NCBI GenBank assembly: GCA_027487315.1
Contig: JAIYDW010000094.1
Span: 18,844-82,843, forward strand
DNA from: Verrucomicrobiaceae bacterium
GTDB taxonomy: Bacteria; Verrucomicrobiota; Verrucomicrobiia; Verrucomicrobiales; Verrucomicrobiaceae
Length of the DNA: 64,000 nt
Reading direction: 5' to 3'
The translations under genes and the position numbers were made by a program. How positions within the stretch are numbered: position 1 is the stretch's first letter; each line of letters begins with the position of its first letter. Below, in pieces: positions 1 to 7,817 of this stretch. The notes beneath the pieces were generated by a model. That model made no database searches. It was not told where the DNA came from and was given only the letters and a program-made list of their open reading frames with translations.

Positions 1-70
1 GACACACAAGGATTCCGGCCACAATGGAGGCAAGTAGAATTCGGGGAAACATAGGCGGGAGACAGTTCAT
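1..70 (-). CDS. 5' end of an exported or membrane protein (partial)
   Basis: Reading the minus strand from an ATG at 70 gives 23 codons without a stop before the window edge. They encode a short polar start and then a hydrophobic run (ILLASIVAGILVC), as in a signal peptide or membrane anchor. A second ATG at 52 (MFPRILLAS) would place the hydrophobic stretch closer to the N-terminus and may be the true start. No family can be named from so little sequence. It diverges from the gene starting at 241, so positions 71-240 would hold both promoters. Confidence 0.4.
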   Translation of the reverse strand, partial: MNCLPPMFPRILLASIVAGILVC

Positions 71-143
71 TTTAGCCGCTGAACGGCTTGATTGAATAGG
101 CGGTTCTGTTAACTTCGCAAGTCCCGGTTCGAAAAGAGTTCGC

Positions 144-161
144 TGTGAACATTTTGTCACA
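144..161. promoter_or_regulatory. Dyad TGTGAA-N6-GTCACA, candidate operator
   Basis: TGTGA at 144-148 and TCACA at 157-161 form an inverted repeat with an 8-base spacer, about 80 bases before the start at 241. Two similar dyads lie at 6266-6283 and 6449-6466. The half-sites resemble those of CRP/FNR-family regulators, although the classical CRP site has a 6-base spacer. The function is inferred only from symmetry, recurrence and upstream position. Confidence 0.35.
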
Positions 162-240
162 AATCATCACGTGTTTGCCTCCCTGGACTCGCTGACGTCT
201 CGGTTGCCACCCTTCCTCCATCCAATAGAATCTCCAACCG

Positions 241-1989
241 GTGCCACGTCCCAGCTCCATTCTTACCCCCCCATTTGCCCCGTCCTTCTTGGGGATTCTC
301 CAATTCCTCGTCGTTTCGGCGACCCTCTGCCCAACCAACTTACCACTGCCAGCTTTCGCACAAACACCCGCTCCACCAGTCCAGCTACCCCTCCCTGACG
401 CTCCAGGCCTTCCTCCAGGCCTCGATAACTCGCCCAACCCCCTTCTCGACTTCAAAAGCCGCGATGCCGCCAAGCGGGCCCAAAAAAGCGACTCCGATGA
501 CGCCAACCTCCAACCCCTTTCCCCCTTCATGCCAGGCGAACAACCGCCACCGCTTCCCCAAGAACCTCCCACCGCTCCACTCACCCCCACTCAGAAGGAA
601 CTCATGGCGCTCGCTCAAAAAGTCGCCGGCTCCGTCATCAGCCTCCGCGTTTGGGATGAATTCGGTGGCCTTCTTACCTCCGGCGTCGGTTGTTTCGTCT
701 CCAATGACGGCCTCATCCTAACCGACGCCAATCTGCTTCACCCCGAAATTGCGGATCGTATCGACTACATCACCACCACTGCTGCAAACGGAACCAACCA
801 CCGCGTCACCGGATTCTACCTCGCCGACCTCACTTCTGGAGTCGCCCTCCTTCAAAGCGATGGTCCCCCAGCCGCCGCGCTCGAACTCAAAACAGAGGTC
901 GACTTCAGCAAGCCTCTTCCATGCCGGGTAGTCGCCTTGTCAGACAAACGTGGCCTCCTCATCGCCGACGCCGAAGTCTCACTCGATGACACTCTCGCGG
1001 GCCAGGGCTGGCTCACCCTTCGTGGAGACGACTCCCCCGGCGGTGTTGGCTCTCCAGTCCTTTCATCAAATGGCTCTGTCATCGGCATCGTCGCCATGAA
1101 GACGCCCCTCGATAGTTGGATGAATTTTGCTCTACCCGCCAGCCAAGCCGCTTTCGAAACCCAACGCAAACGCCCCAAACTCAAACTCTTATCCGAACTT
1201 CCTCAATCCCCTAAGGTCAATGATGTCGTCAACGACCCTGACTTCACCACCGCCTTCACTTTGCTGGCTGAAAACAACCCCACTCGCGCCGCGCGCATCC
1301 TCCTCAAACTCACCAAACGCTACCCCCGCAGTGCCGAGTGCTGGGCACTTCTCGGCCTCGCCTCATCCTCCCTCGGAGCCAATCCAGACGCTCTCTCCTG
1401 CCAACGCCGCTCCGTCGCCCTCGACCCCGCTTCGGGCCTCTATTGGCACCAAATGGCCCAGGGCCAAAACCGCGCCAAAAGCGCCGACAAGGGCGCCATC
1501 ACCCTCGATCAGGAGGAATATCAAGCCCTCGTTCAAGCCACTTACCTCGACCCCACCGACCGCGTCAGTTGGCTCCTCCTCGGCACCCAACACCTCAAAG
1601 CCGGTCGACTCCAGGAAGCCGATGAAGCCCTCGAACGCCTGACGTTCCTTGCCCCCTCCTACTCTCAAGGCTTTTACCTGTCAGCCGTCGCCAAGTCCCG
1701 ACTCGCTGATTACCCCGCAGCCCTCTCCGCCCTGGATCGTTGCCTGCAAATCAACAGCCGCCTCGACAATGCCTGGTTCTTCCTCGGTCTCATCCACGAC
1801 AAAACCGGCGACTATTCCAAGGCTGCCCTCGCCTTTCAAAAGGCGGTTCGCGTCAACCCAGACCACCCCAATGCCTGGCTTAACCTCGCCCATGCCCTCC
1901 GCAAAGCCAAACGCCCAACCGAAGCCAGCCAAGCCTTCCGCGAACATCAAAAACGCACCGACCAACGCCGCCGCAAACAACAACCGTAA
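241..1989 (+). CDS. Degenerate HtrA-like protease domain fused to TPRs, exported
   Basis: This 582-residue protein starts at GTG 241 and has an N-terminal hydrophobic stretch ending near AFA-Q (about residue 41), so it is probably exported. Residues about 120-315 resemble an HtrA/trypsin-like fold (GCFVSNDGLILTDANLLHP; PGGVGSPVLSSNGSVIGI). The catalytic positions look replaced: TNAHVV reads TDANLL (His to Asn), the Asp before VALL reads SG, and PGNSGGPL reads PGGVGSPV (Ser to Val). Residues about 350-575 are TPRs, for example LDNAWFFLGLIHDKTGDYSK. A binding or scaffold role in the periplasm is more likely than proteolysis. No SD is seen, so the start is tentative. There is no obvious partner: the next gene is more than 500 bp away and convergent. 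Confidence 0.8.
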   Translation: MPRPSSILTPPFAPSFLGILQFLVVSATLCPTNLPLPAFAQTPAPPVQLPLPDAPGLPPGLDNSPNPLLDFKSRDAAKRAQKSDSDDANLQPLSPFMPGEQPPPLPQEPPTAPLTPTQKELMALAQKVAGSVISLRVWDEFGGLLTSGVGCFVSNDGLILTDANLLHPEIADRIDYITTTAANGTNHRVTGFYLADLTSGVALLQSDGPPAAALELKTEVDFSKPLPCRVVALSDKRGLLIADAEVSLDDTLAGQGWLTLRGDDSPGGVGSPVLSSNGSVIGIVAMKTPLDSWMNFALPASQAAFETQRKRPKLKLLSELPQSPKVNDVVNDPDFTTAFTLLAENNPTRAARILLKLTKRYPRSAECWALLGLASSSLGANPDALSCQRRSVALDPASGLYWHQMAQGQNRAKSADKGAITLDQEEYQALVQATYLDPTDRVSWLLLGTQHLKAGRLQEADEALERLTFLAPSYSQGFYLSAVAKSRLADYPAALSALDRCLQINSRLDNAWFFLGLIHDKTGDYSKAALAFQKAVRVNPDHPNAWLNLAHALRKAKRPTEASQAFREHQKRTDQRRRKQQP

Positions 1990-1993
1990 CCCA

Positions 1994-2173
1994 CCCCAAA
2001 GTACCCTTCACCGCTCCGTCGTGAAGCCCCCCAAAGTACCCTTCATCGCTCCGTCGTGAAGCCCCCCAAAGTACCCTTCATCGCTCCGTCGTGAAGCCCT
2101 CCAAAGTACCCTTCATCGCTCCGTCGTGATGCCTCCCAAAGTACCCTTTATCGCTCCGTCGTGATGCCTCCCA
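1994..2173. repeat. 35-bp direct tandem repeat, five copies
   Basis: The core GTACCCTTCATCGCTCCGTC recurs at 2001, 2036, 2071, 2106 and 2141, an exact 35-bp period with few substitutions. It lies directly after the stop codon of the TPR gene and is not part of a convincing gene. It is too uniform and spacerless to be a CRISPR array. Confidence 0.9.
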
Positions 2174-2298
2174 AGCGAAGCCACTTCTCCCTTACCCACT
2201 CCTTCACGAGTCCATCAATAACCCGATTTCCAAAGTCCGAAGTGCCTCAGGCGTTGCTAGACTGGTCTAGCCTTCACCCTCGCGAGTCATGTCGGTTG

Positions 2299-2490
2299 TC
2301 TCCCCGTAGGCGCATTCGCCAGAATGCGTTCTTCATCCCCAAACCAAACAGAATCCATAGCGGGCAAGTGGCCAATGCAACCAATGAGACCGCTCCAACC
2401 GCTGGCAATGGGACAAGCATTTCGAGAACCGGTCGGTCTCCTCGTAGGCGCATTCGCCACAATGCGTTTTCCTAACCCCAGACCAAACAA
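2299..2490. repeat. Pair of REP-like palindromic elements
   Basis: Two direct copies of about 55 bp begin with TCTCCyCGTAGGCGCATTCG at 2299 and 2437. Each contains a palindrome: CGCATTC-GCCA-GAATGCG at 2311-2328 (7-bp stem) and CGCATT-N6-AATGCG at 2449-2466 (6-bp stem). After the palindrome both copies continue with a CCAAACArAA-like tail. Intergenic placement, palindromic core and paired copies fit repetitive extragenic palindromes. Short reading frames through this stretch are not credible genes. Confidence 0.6.
2356..2435. repeat. Dispersed 80-bp intergenic element, copy A
   Basis: This stretch contains CCAATGAGACCGCTCCAACC and GACAAGCATTTCGAGAACCG. It matches 27622-27701 closely (CCAATGAGGCCGCTCCGCCG; GACAAGCATTTCGAGAATCA). 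Both copies are intergenic, between genes for secreted proteins. It lies between the two REP-like copies, so the two may form one composite unit. Confidence 0.6.
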
Positions 2491-2492
2491 GA

Positions 2493-2518
2493 AGCCCCCT
2501 CACCGAAGTGAGAGGGCT
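2493..2518 (-). terminator. Hairpin terminator for the minus-strand Ig-domain gene
   Basis: AGCCCCCTCAC-CGAA-GTGAGAGGGCT forms an 11-bp stem with one mismatch and a 4-base loop. Read on the minus strand it is followed by TTCTTGTTTGG, a weak T-tract. It lies about 20 bases past the stop of the gene ending at 2539. Confidence 0.6.
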
Positions 2519-2538
2519 CCACACTTTGCCCCACAACC

Positions 2539-5500
2539 TTAAGGCACCACTGGCACTGGCTGAACCACCACTTTCCCACCCTCCTGCGGGCTATTCGAAG
2601 TCGTCTGCCCCACCACAGTAGGCAGTTGGTTCAAGATGAAATATCCCTCGCCCTTGTTCTTCACGATCAAGCCTTGATAAGTCACCGCCCGTGTGACGGT
2701 CGCGGTCGGCACCAGGGGATTCGGTTCAACAAGGGTGAACTTCCCACTGAAGGCTCCCGTACTGCTGACAAACGATAGGGTCACCTTGCGGGTGTTCGGG
2801 ATGCCGGGATTGAAGGTCACTTTGTTGCTGGTCGACACGTTCGCCTTCACCACCGGCATCGCTGGCAGCGCCGTCACAACCCCAGCTTCCGTCAGCAGCA
2901 CCTCGATTTCATTGGCCGCATCACTCAACCCCAAGACCCGGGGATTCGCTGTTGGATTCGCCGTCGTGGGCTTGGCGGGAGCCACGTACCGCGCCCCGTT
3001 CACGCTCGCTGAAAGCACGGCTGGGAAACCACTCCGGTAGAGGCGATTGCTCGTCGCCGAGTTCGCCGGCCTCGACCATGTCAGACCCACTGCGGACACC
3101 GTGTTATCTGCTGGCGTGAGCCCAGTCGTGATATCCAACGTCCCCAAAATGGATCCCATCACGGGTAGCTTCGTCCCATACAGGGTTCGGAACAAAAGCA
3201 TTTGCCCGGTCGGTCCCGCAAAGCTCGACGTCGAAATCGACGACCCGTCTGATAGCCTACCCGCAATCGTCAACCGACCCGTGGTGGCACTCACATTGAA
3301 CGAAAGGAATCCCGTGCCCTTCGGCGCTTCGGCACTCGTCAAGGCCGTGTTGTCAAGCGTCACGTGGTTGGTGTACAAGCCCGCAATCGCATCCGCGCGA
3401 TTCGAGCTGGACCATGGATTTCTCCACGCATCGAAAGTCGCCGTTGCGACCCCATCCGAGACCGTTCCCGTTCCGTTCTCCACCGTCCCAGTCAGCCCTT
3501 CAATCGTGAAGGCCACTAGCAAGTCGGAGAATCCCTTCCTTTTGATCGGGTTCGCCACCACCCGCAATTGGGTCAGTTCTGTCGGATCGACAACGCCAAC
3601 CCCGGTGAAAGAATACACCTTGGTCCCTAAAGTCACCTTACCGCTGGTGACTCCCCCAGTCGAGGACACAGTGAAATCCACCCGTCCACCCAGCGCCCCG
3701 CTTCCAGGCGACGCATCAACCAGGATCCCGGGAGTACGCGCAATCGGTCCCGCAAAAACTCCAGCCGTACCGGTCGGCAATCCTGTGATCAAAAGACGCG
3801 TCGTCAACACGGCCGACCCAAACGAATTCTTCGCGGTCACCTTCACCGCATACGGTGTCGACTTAAACACCGTCGGTGTCCCCTCAACAACCCCCGTGGT
3901 AGGGTTCACTCTAACTCCGGTTGGCAAGCCCGTTGCCGAAAAACTGGTCGCCGAACGGAAGATATTGTTCGCCGGCTCATCTGGCGCCAACGCCGGCTTG
4001 AACGAATACACCCTCCGCACCTGGCCCGCTGTCAAATCGCCGGTATGCGCCCAAACAGGCTTCTGATTCGGTGGCCCTGCTTGCACACTGGTCGTCACGG
4101 CCGTGGTCGAACTGTTGTTGCTGTCGGACAACTCCACAACGGTGTTGTCTGGATCCGCCACCGCCCCTCCGATCGGCAGGACATAACTCCCCGCCGTTGA
4201 AGTCTTCACCGTCACCGTGAGCGGAACCGAACTGCTGGCCGCAACACTCCCACCCGAAAAGGTCACCACCCCAGCCGCTTGACCAACAGTGAAGCCGCTT
4301 CCCGACGCTCCAACATAAGTCAGCCCACTGGGCAACGTCACTCGAACACCCACTCCGCTTGCCGGAAGCAGTCCCGTGTTCTGAACCGTCACGCTGTAAT
4401 TGAACTCAGCCTCAAGAAACGCCGACGTTGGACCCGTCACGGACGTCACCAAATCCGGGTTCGATACTGTCACCACCGCCGTGGCACTGTCGGTAGGCCC
4501 CGCTAAGTTGGTCGCTCTCACCCAAAAGCTTGTGCTCGTTGCAAGGTTGGGCGTTGTGAACGTGGCATTCGTCTCGCCTGCCAACGGGGTGCTCGTATCG
4601 CCAGACGCACCCTGATACCATTGCAGCGTCGGAGTCGGCGTCCCAGTGACCGCCACACTCAGTGAGGTGCTTGTCCCCACGGCAATCGTCGTCGAATCCG
4701 GCTGATCCGTGAAACTCGGAAGCACCGGTGGCACCACCGTAAAGTTAAACACGTAATTGCTCGCCATGTTGGCGGGCACAATGTCAGTCACCCCGCTGGC
4801 GAGCACGGTCACCACATACTCAGCCCCATATTGCAAGGGAGCGGAAGGCGTTAGAAGAACGGTCGTCGAATTGGTGACCGGCAGACCCGTAAAAGCCACC
4901 GGATTCCCCCCCGTCGTGATCGTGATCGCATTGCTCGTAAGCGAGACTTCCTTGCTGAACGTGATGCCAATCAAAGCGTTGATCGCAACCCCAGTAGCAT
5001 CGTCGGCCGGCGAAGACGCAGCCACAAAAGGAAGATTCGTCGCCGTCAAAGTGATCGTCTCAGTGTCATCGAACCCGCCCACATTCGATACCCGTGCCCA
5101 GTAACTCGCAGTCGTGTTCACGGCCCCCAAAACCAAATTCGTCCCAGTCTCTCCCGACAAGGGATTCGCCGTGTCGCCCGTGTTACCCGTATACCATTGC
5201 ACCGTAGGCGTCGGCGTCCCCGAAGCAGTCACCGTCAAAGTCACAGGGCTCCCCGTCGTCACGTTCTGCGAGGGCGATTCCGAGGTAATCACAGGTGGAA
5301 TCGCCGCTTCTGTCGTGAACGAAAAGGTGAAATTCTCAGCCATGTTATTGCTGCTCCCATCCGTCACGCCCGTTGCCAATACAGTGACCGTATGCAGCGT
5401 CCCATAGGCCAACGGTGCGGTCGGCGTCAGCACAACCGAACTCACGTTCGTAGCCGGCAATCCCGAAACCGCCACAGGGTTCCCACCCGCACTCACCGTG

Positions 5501-6186
5501 ATCGCACCACCGGTGAGATTCACTGGTCCACTGAAATTTACAGTAACATTTGATGACACCAAAACCGCAGACGCTGAATTGGACGGTGTGGTTGAGATCA
5601 CTGTCGGTGTCGCAATAGTCGACGCCAAGCGGTGTGGCACTGTGACGGGGTCCGCTGATGCTGTCCCAACCAACGCGTTCATTCCATTTGCGGAATCCAA
5701 CCCAAACCCAAAAAAACTGTCTTGGATCAGGTCTTGATTATCGGCCCACGTGAATCCGAAGGTTGCGGCTTCAAAAACACCATGCTGAGTCGCCAGGCTT
5801 AAATTACTGTTGTCCAAAACCCATGCATAAATCGCCCCACCCGCGATATCGCCTGGGACGTTTTCATTGTTCGTTGAAAGATCGTAAGGCAGCGTCGAAG
5901 TTCCGTTTCCTGCGGTCCTCGTCCCAGTAGTCGAATAGTTCAGTGTCGAAGCGAAGGAACTTCCGGAGAGTGTGAAAGTGCCGATCTCGAAAAACAGATC
6001 GTCAAGTTCATCCACGGACAGGGAAAAATTCGTCCCAGGTGGGAAGTAGCCGAAACGGACGATACCACTAGTCAGGGGAGAGCCATCTGACCTGGCCATG
6101 TTGTTATCGCTGTCAAAGTTGAGGACAGCCGCATTGGATACCGATGCTAGAGCAAATATGAAGACTGCGAAGAGGGATCTAAACAT
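2539..6186 (-). CDS. Large secreted protein with Big_5, Ig-like, CARDB and He_PIG-like domains
   Basis: The 1215-residue product has a signal peptide (MFRSLFAVFIFALASVSNA). Residues about 20-190 form an N-terminal domain I do not recognise. Two Big_5/SbsA-like repeats (about 195-293 and 386-487; TPSNSASAVLVSSNVTVNFS and SPADDATGVAINALIGITFS) alternate with two Ig-like repeats (about 297-385 and 490-575, both with TPTPT-QWY). A DUF11/CARDB-like domain (about 577-690) and a putative-Ig domain (about 700-800, GLPTGVRVNPTTGVVEGTPT) follow. Residues about 815-1215 share a repeated-strand module with the two TIG proteins of this window (markers W.RP, Y..GFP, STGAFSGKF, GEGYFI). It is probably cell-surface or matrix-associated. 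The gene stands alone and ends at a hairpin terminator; its exact role is unknown. Confidence 0.85.
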   Translation of the reverse strand: MFRSLFAVFIFALASVSNAAVLNFDSDNNMARSDGSPLTSGIVRFGYFPPGTNFSLSVDELDDLFFEIGTFTLSGSSFASTLNYSTTGTRTAGNGTSTLPYDLSTNNENVPGDIAGGAIYAWVLDNSNLSLATQHGVFEAATFGFTWADNQDLIQDSFFGFGLDSANGMNALVGTASADPVTVPHRLASTIATPTVISTTPSNSASAVLVSSNVTVNFSGPVNLTGGAITVSAGGNPVAVSGLPATNVSSVVLTPTAPLAYGTLHTVTVLATGVTDGSSNNMAENFTFSFTTEAAIPPVITSESPSQNVTTGSPVTLTVTASGTPTPTVQWYTGNTGDTANPLSGETGTNLVLGAVNTTASYWARVSNVGGFDDTETITLTATNLPFVAASSPADDATGVAINALIGITFSKEVSLTSNAITITTGGNPVAFTGLPVTNSTTVLLTPSAPLQYGAEYVVTVLASGVTDIVPANMASNYVFNFTVVPPVLPSFTDQPDSTTIAVGTSTSLSVAVTGTPTPTLQWYQGASGDTSTPLAGETNATFTTPNLATSTSFWVRATNLAGPTDSATAVVTVSNPDLVTSVTGPTSAFLEAEFNYSVTVQNTGLLPASGVGVRVTLPSGLTYVGASGSGFTVGQAAGVVTFSGGSVAASSSVPLTVTVKTSTAGSYVLPIGGAVADPDNTVVELSDSNNSSTTAVTTSVQAGPPNQKPVWAHTGDLTAGQVRRVYSFKPALAPDEPANNIFRSATSFSATGLPTGVRVNPTTGVVEGTPTVFKSTPYAVKVTAKNSFGSAVLTTRLLITGLPTGTAGVFAGPIARTPGILVDASPGSGALGGRVDFTVSSTGGVTSGKVTLGTKVYSFTGVGVVDPTELTQLRVVANPIKRKGFSDLLVAFTIEGLTGTVENGTGTVSDGVATATFDAWRNPWSSSNRADAIAGLYTNHVTLDNTALTSAEAPKGTGFLSFNVSATTGRLTIAGRLSDGSSISTSSFAGPTGQMLLFRTLYGTKLPVMGSILGTLDITTGLTPADNTVSAVGLTWSRPANSATSNRLYRSGFPAVLSASVNGARYVAPAKPTTANPTANPRVLGLSDAANEIEVLLTEAGVVTALPAMPVVKANVSTSNKVTFNPGIPNTRKVTLSFVSSTGAFSGKFTLVEPNPLVPTATVTRAVTYQGLIVKNKGEGYFILNQLPTVVGQTTSNSPQEGGKVVVQPVPVVP

Positions 6187-6597
6187 GATTTTCTAGGTTG
6201 TTGAGTTCTGACGTGTTCTGAGATTCGCGGACCTGGGGATTGTTCGAACTTTTTCTGGCTGGCAATGTTAGGATTTCGTCACATTTACTTTTCCGGTGCC
6301 TCCTCCATCCATGCCGATCAGCATGAATTGGGAAGGTTTCAGGCTGACTACGACACCGGAACGAATGAAAATGACGGTCATTTTCGCCGTCTTGGCGACA
6401 CAGGGGGTCGTTAATCGCACCCGATCGCAGCCCGCACAAAATCATCAATGTGACCTTTTTGTCACAATAGTCCTTCCCCCAATCCATACTCCACCTAAGT
6501 CTAATCTTGTATCCATGCAACGAGACTGCCACACTGCACCTCTTGAAAACTGCTATCGGCAAACGCAACAGATAAGGGTCGCTAAAACCTTTTGATC
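6187..6597. promoter_or_regulatory. Divergent intergenic region with two GTCACA dyads
   Basis: This 411-bp gap separates the Ig-domain gene (minus) from the small membrane-protein gene (plus). It contains TGTTA-N8-TCACA at 6266-6283 and a perfect TGTGAC-CTTTTT-GTCACA dyad at 6449-6466. TAAGTCTAA at 6496-6504 also occurs upstream of the TIG-protein gene at 28022 and the barrel gene at 54455. Reading frames crossing the gap show no family resemblance. Confidence 0.45.
6449..6466. promoter_or_regulatory. Perfect dyad TGTGAC-N6-GTCACA, candidate operator
   Basis: The two 6-base arms are exact inverted copies around CTTTTT. The site is about 130 bases before the ATG at 6598 and 260 bases from the divergent gene, so it could serve either. 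The same arrangement, less perfect, occurs at 144-161 and 6266-6283. Resemblance to CRP/FNR-type sites is suggestive, but the centre-to-centre spacing is longer than the classical one. Confidence 0.45.
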
Positions 6598-6996
6598 ATG
6601 TTCCTCGCTCTCTCAGAAACGCCCTATTCTAGTCTACTCAGCACCGTTGGAGTTTCAGCCATTCTTGCCACAGCGCTAGCCTGCTGGGCCTTCATCATGG
6701 CCCGCAATCCAACCCGCTGGCGCCGTTGGTGGATGACCCAGTTCGGCATGGCTGACCTCAACAGCAGCCGCGAAATGCGGCGAAAACAGGAACAATTCCT
6801 GGCCATCGGTTCTTCGATCATCTGTCTCCTAGCGTTTGCGCTCAGCCTGTCCTGCACCGTCTGGACCAAGCTCACCATCGATGACATCCGGTCCAAAGCG
6901 ACCGCCAGCACGCAGTCTTCCTCCAAATCCCGAAACGTGGCCATCGCAAGGCCCCAGCCAGCCATTAGGAAGCCCGGAGCCACTTTTATTCCGTAG
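6598..6996 (+). CDS. Small protein with two membrane segments, unknown function
   Basis: The reading frame is open from TTG 6592; ATG 6598 is chosen because it gives a sensible N-terminus (MFLALSETPYSS). The 132-residue product has hydrophobic segments at about 15-34 (VGVSAILATALACWAFIMA) and 68-90 (FLAIGSSIICLLAFALSLSC). A basic, Trp-rich loop (RNPTRWRRWWMTQFG) and a helix with REMRRKQEQ lie between them, and the tail is polar and Ser-rich. No family is recognised. It stands alone between a divergent promoter region and a gene-poor stretch, so context gives no function. Confidence 0.6.
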   Translation: MFLALSETPYSSLLSTVGVSAILATALACWAFIMARNPTRWRRWWMTQFGMADLNSSREMRRKQEQFLAIGSSIICLLAFALSLSCTVWTKLTIDDIRSKATASTQSSSKSRNVAIARPQPAIRKPGATFIP

Positions 6997-7817
6997 CTTG
7001 ATCCATTCATTATAAACCGATGCGAGGTCTATTCTGCGCAAGCTGGACCATGCCAAGTTCAGCAGTGGCTGATTTTTTCGGTCCATTTTTGGGCAACAAA
7101 TCGCACTGAATCGATTGAACCGCTTCTAGCCCGCGCGCCCAAACGGTAAAGGTCGTACGACGAGACATTGCCTGCTCGCGCGCCCCATTGCTGATACTCC
7201 ATGTCTCAGTGCGACAGCAATTGGCTCTCTCACCAAGGCAGCACCTACGAAGACTCGTCCGTGACAAGCGCCGTTTACACATCGAAAGAAACACGCAATC
7301 AGGTTGTGGTTCATCTGGGCATCGCTCTGTGCCTCGATATAGATAGGCGCCAAGCTATGAGAGAACCGCGGGACACGCCCTCGCATATCCAGGACTTTCT
7401 CAATGAGCCGCTAAGCCCATTCACCGTTTGTGCCAGTTGCCGCAGTTAAATGCGCTCAGACGGCGCCTCATGCGAGACCATCAGGATGGCCAGGCAATCG
7501 CCCCGCGATGCCGACCTTGCCTGCGCTTGTTTCTGCACGAGATCATAGCTGAGAACTGCGCGAACAACCTGTAGGCGTTGGTGCAAGTATCCTCGAAGTC
7601 GCGCGGTTCTCTGCGCGCTGGAGATCGCCAGGGAAGTGTATCCGGATATCAAACGGGAGGAACTTCTCGGCGTATCCTTAGCGCTACCAACGATGCACGG
7701 TTTGATAGCCACCAGGATTTGCTGTTCGCCCACTAACACCATACTTGCAGTCAGCAACAGCTGTGCTGTGAAGCCGATGAAGCGTCGTTCGAGTTCCTGA
7801 TCCCCGCCAAGAGCAAA
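6997..7817. other. 821-bp stretch without a recognisable gene
   Basis: Several frames of 60-100 codons are open on both strands, but none has a family motif, a convincing start or the C-rich third-position pattern of neighbouring genes. The base composition is more even than in the flanks. I looked for transposase or other remnants and could not identify one. It may be decayed acquired DNA, but this is a guess. Confidence 0.5.

Noticed and set aside
1994..2173. CRISPR array
   Set aside because: The 35-bp units are contiguous and have no variable spacers.
2161..2475. Short frames through the REP-like region
   Set aside because: They follow repeated palindromic DNA and differ between copies in frame.
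6179..6568. 129-codon minus-strand frame upstream of the Ig-domain gene
   Set aside because: It covers the promoter region with dyads, overlaps the next start, and shows no signal or domain.
7446..7757. 103-codon minus-strand frame as a possible transposase remnant
   Set aside because: I could not find a DDE, HUH or other transposase motif in any frame here.
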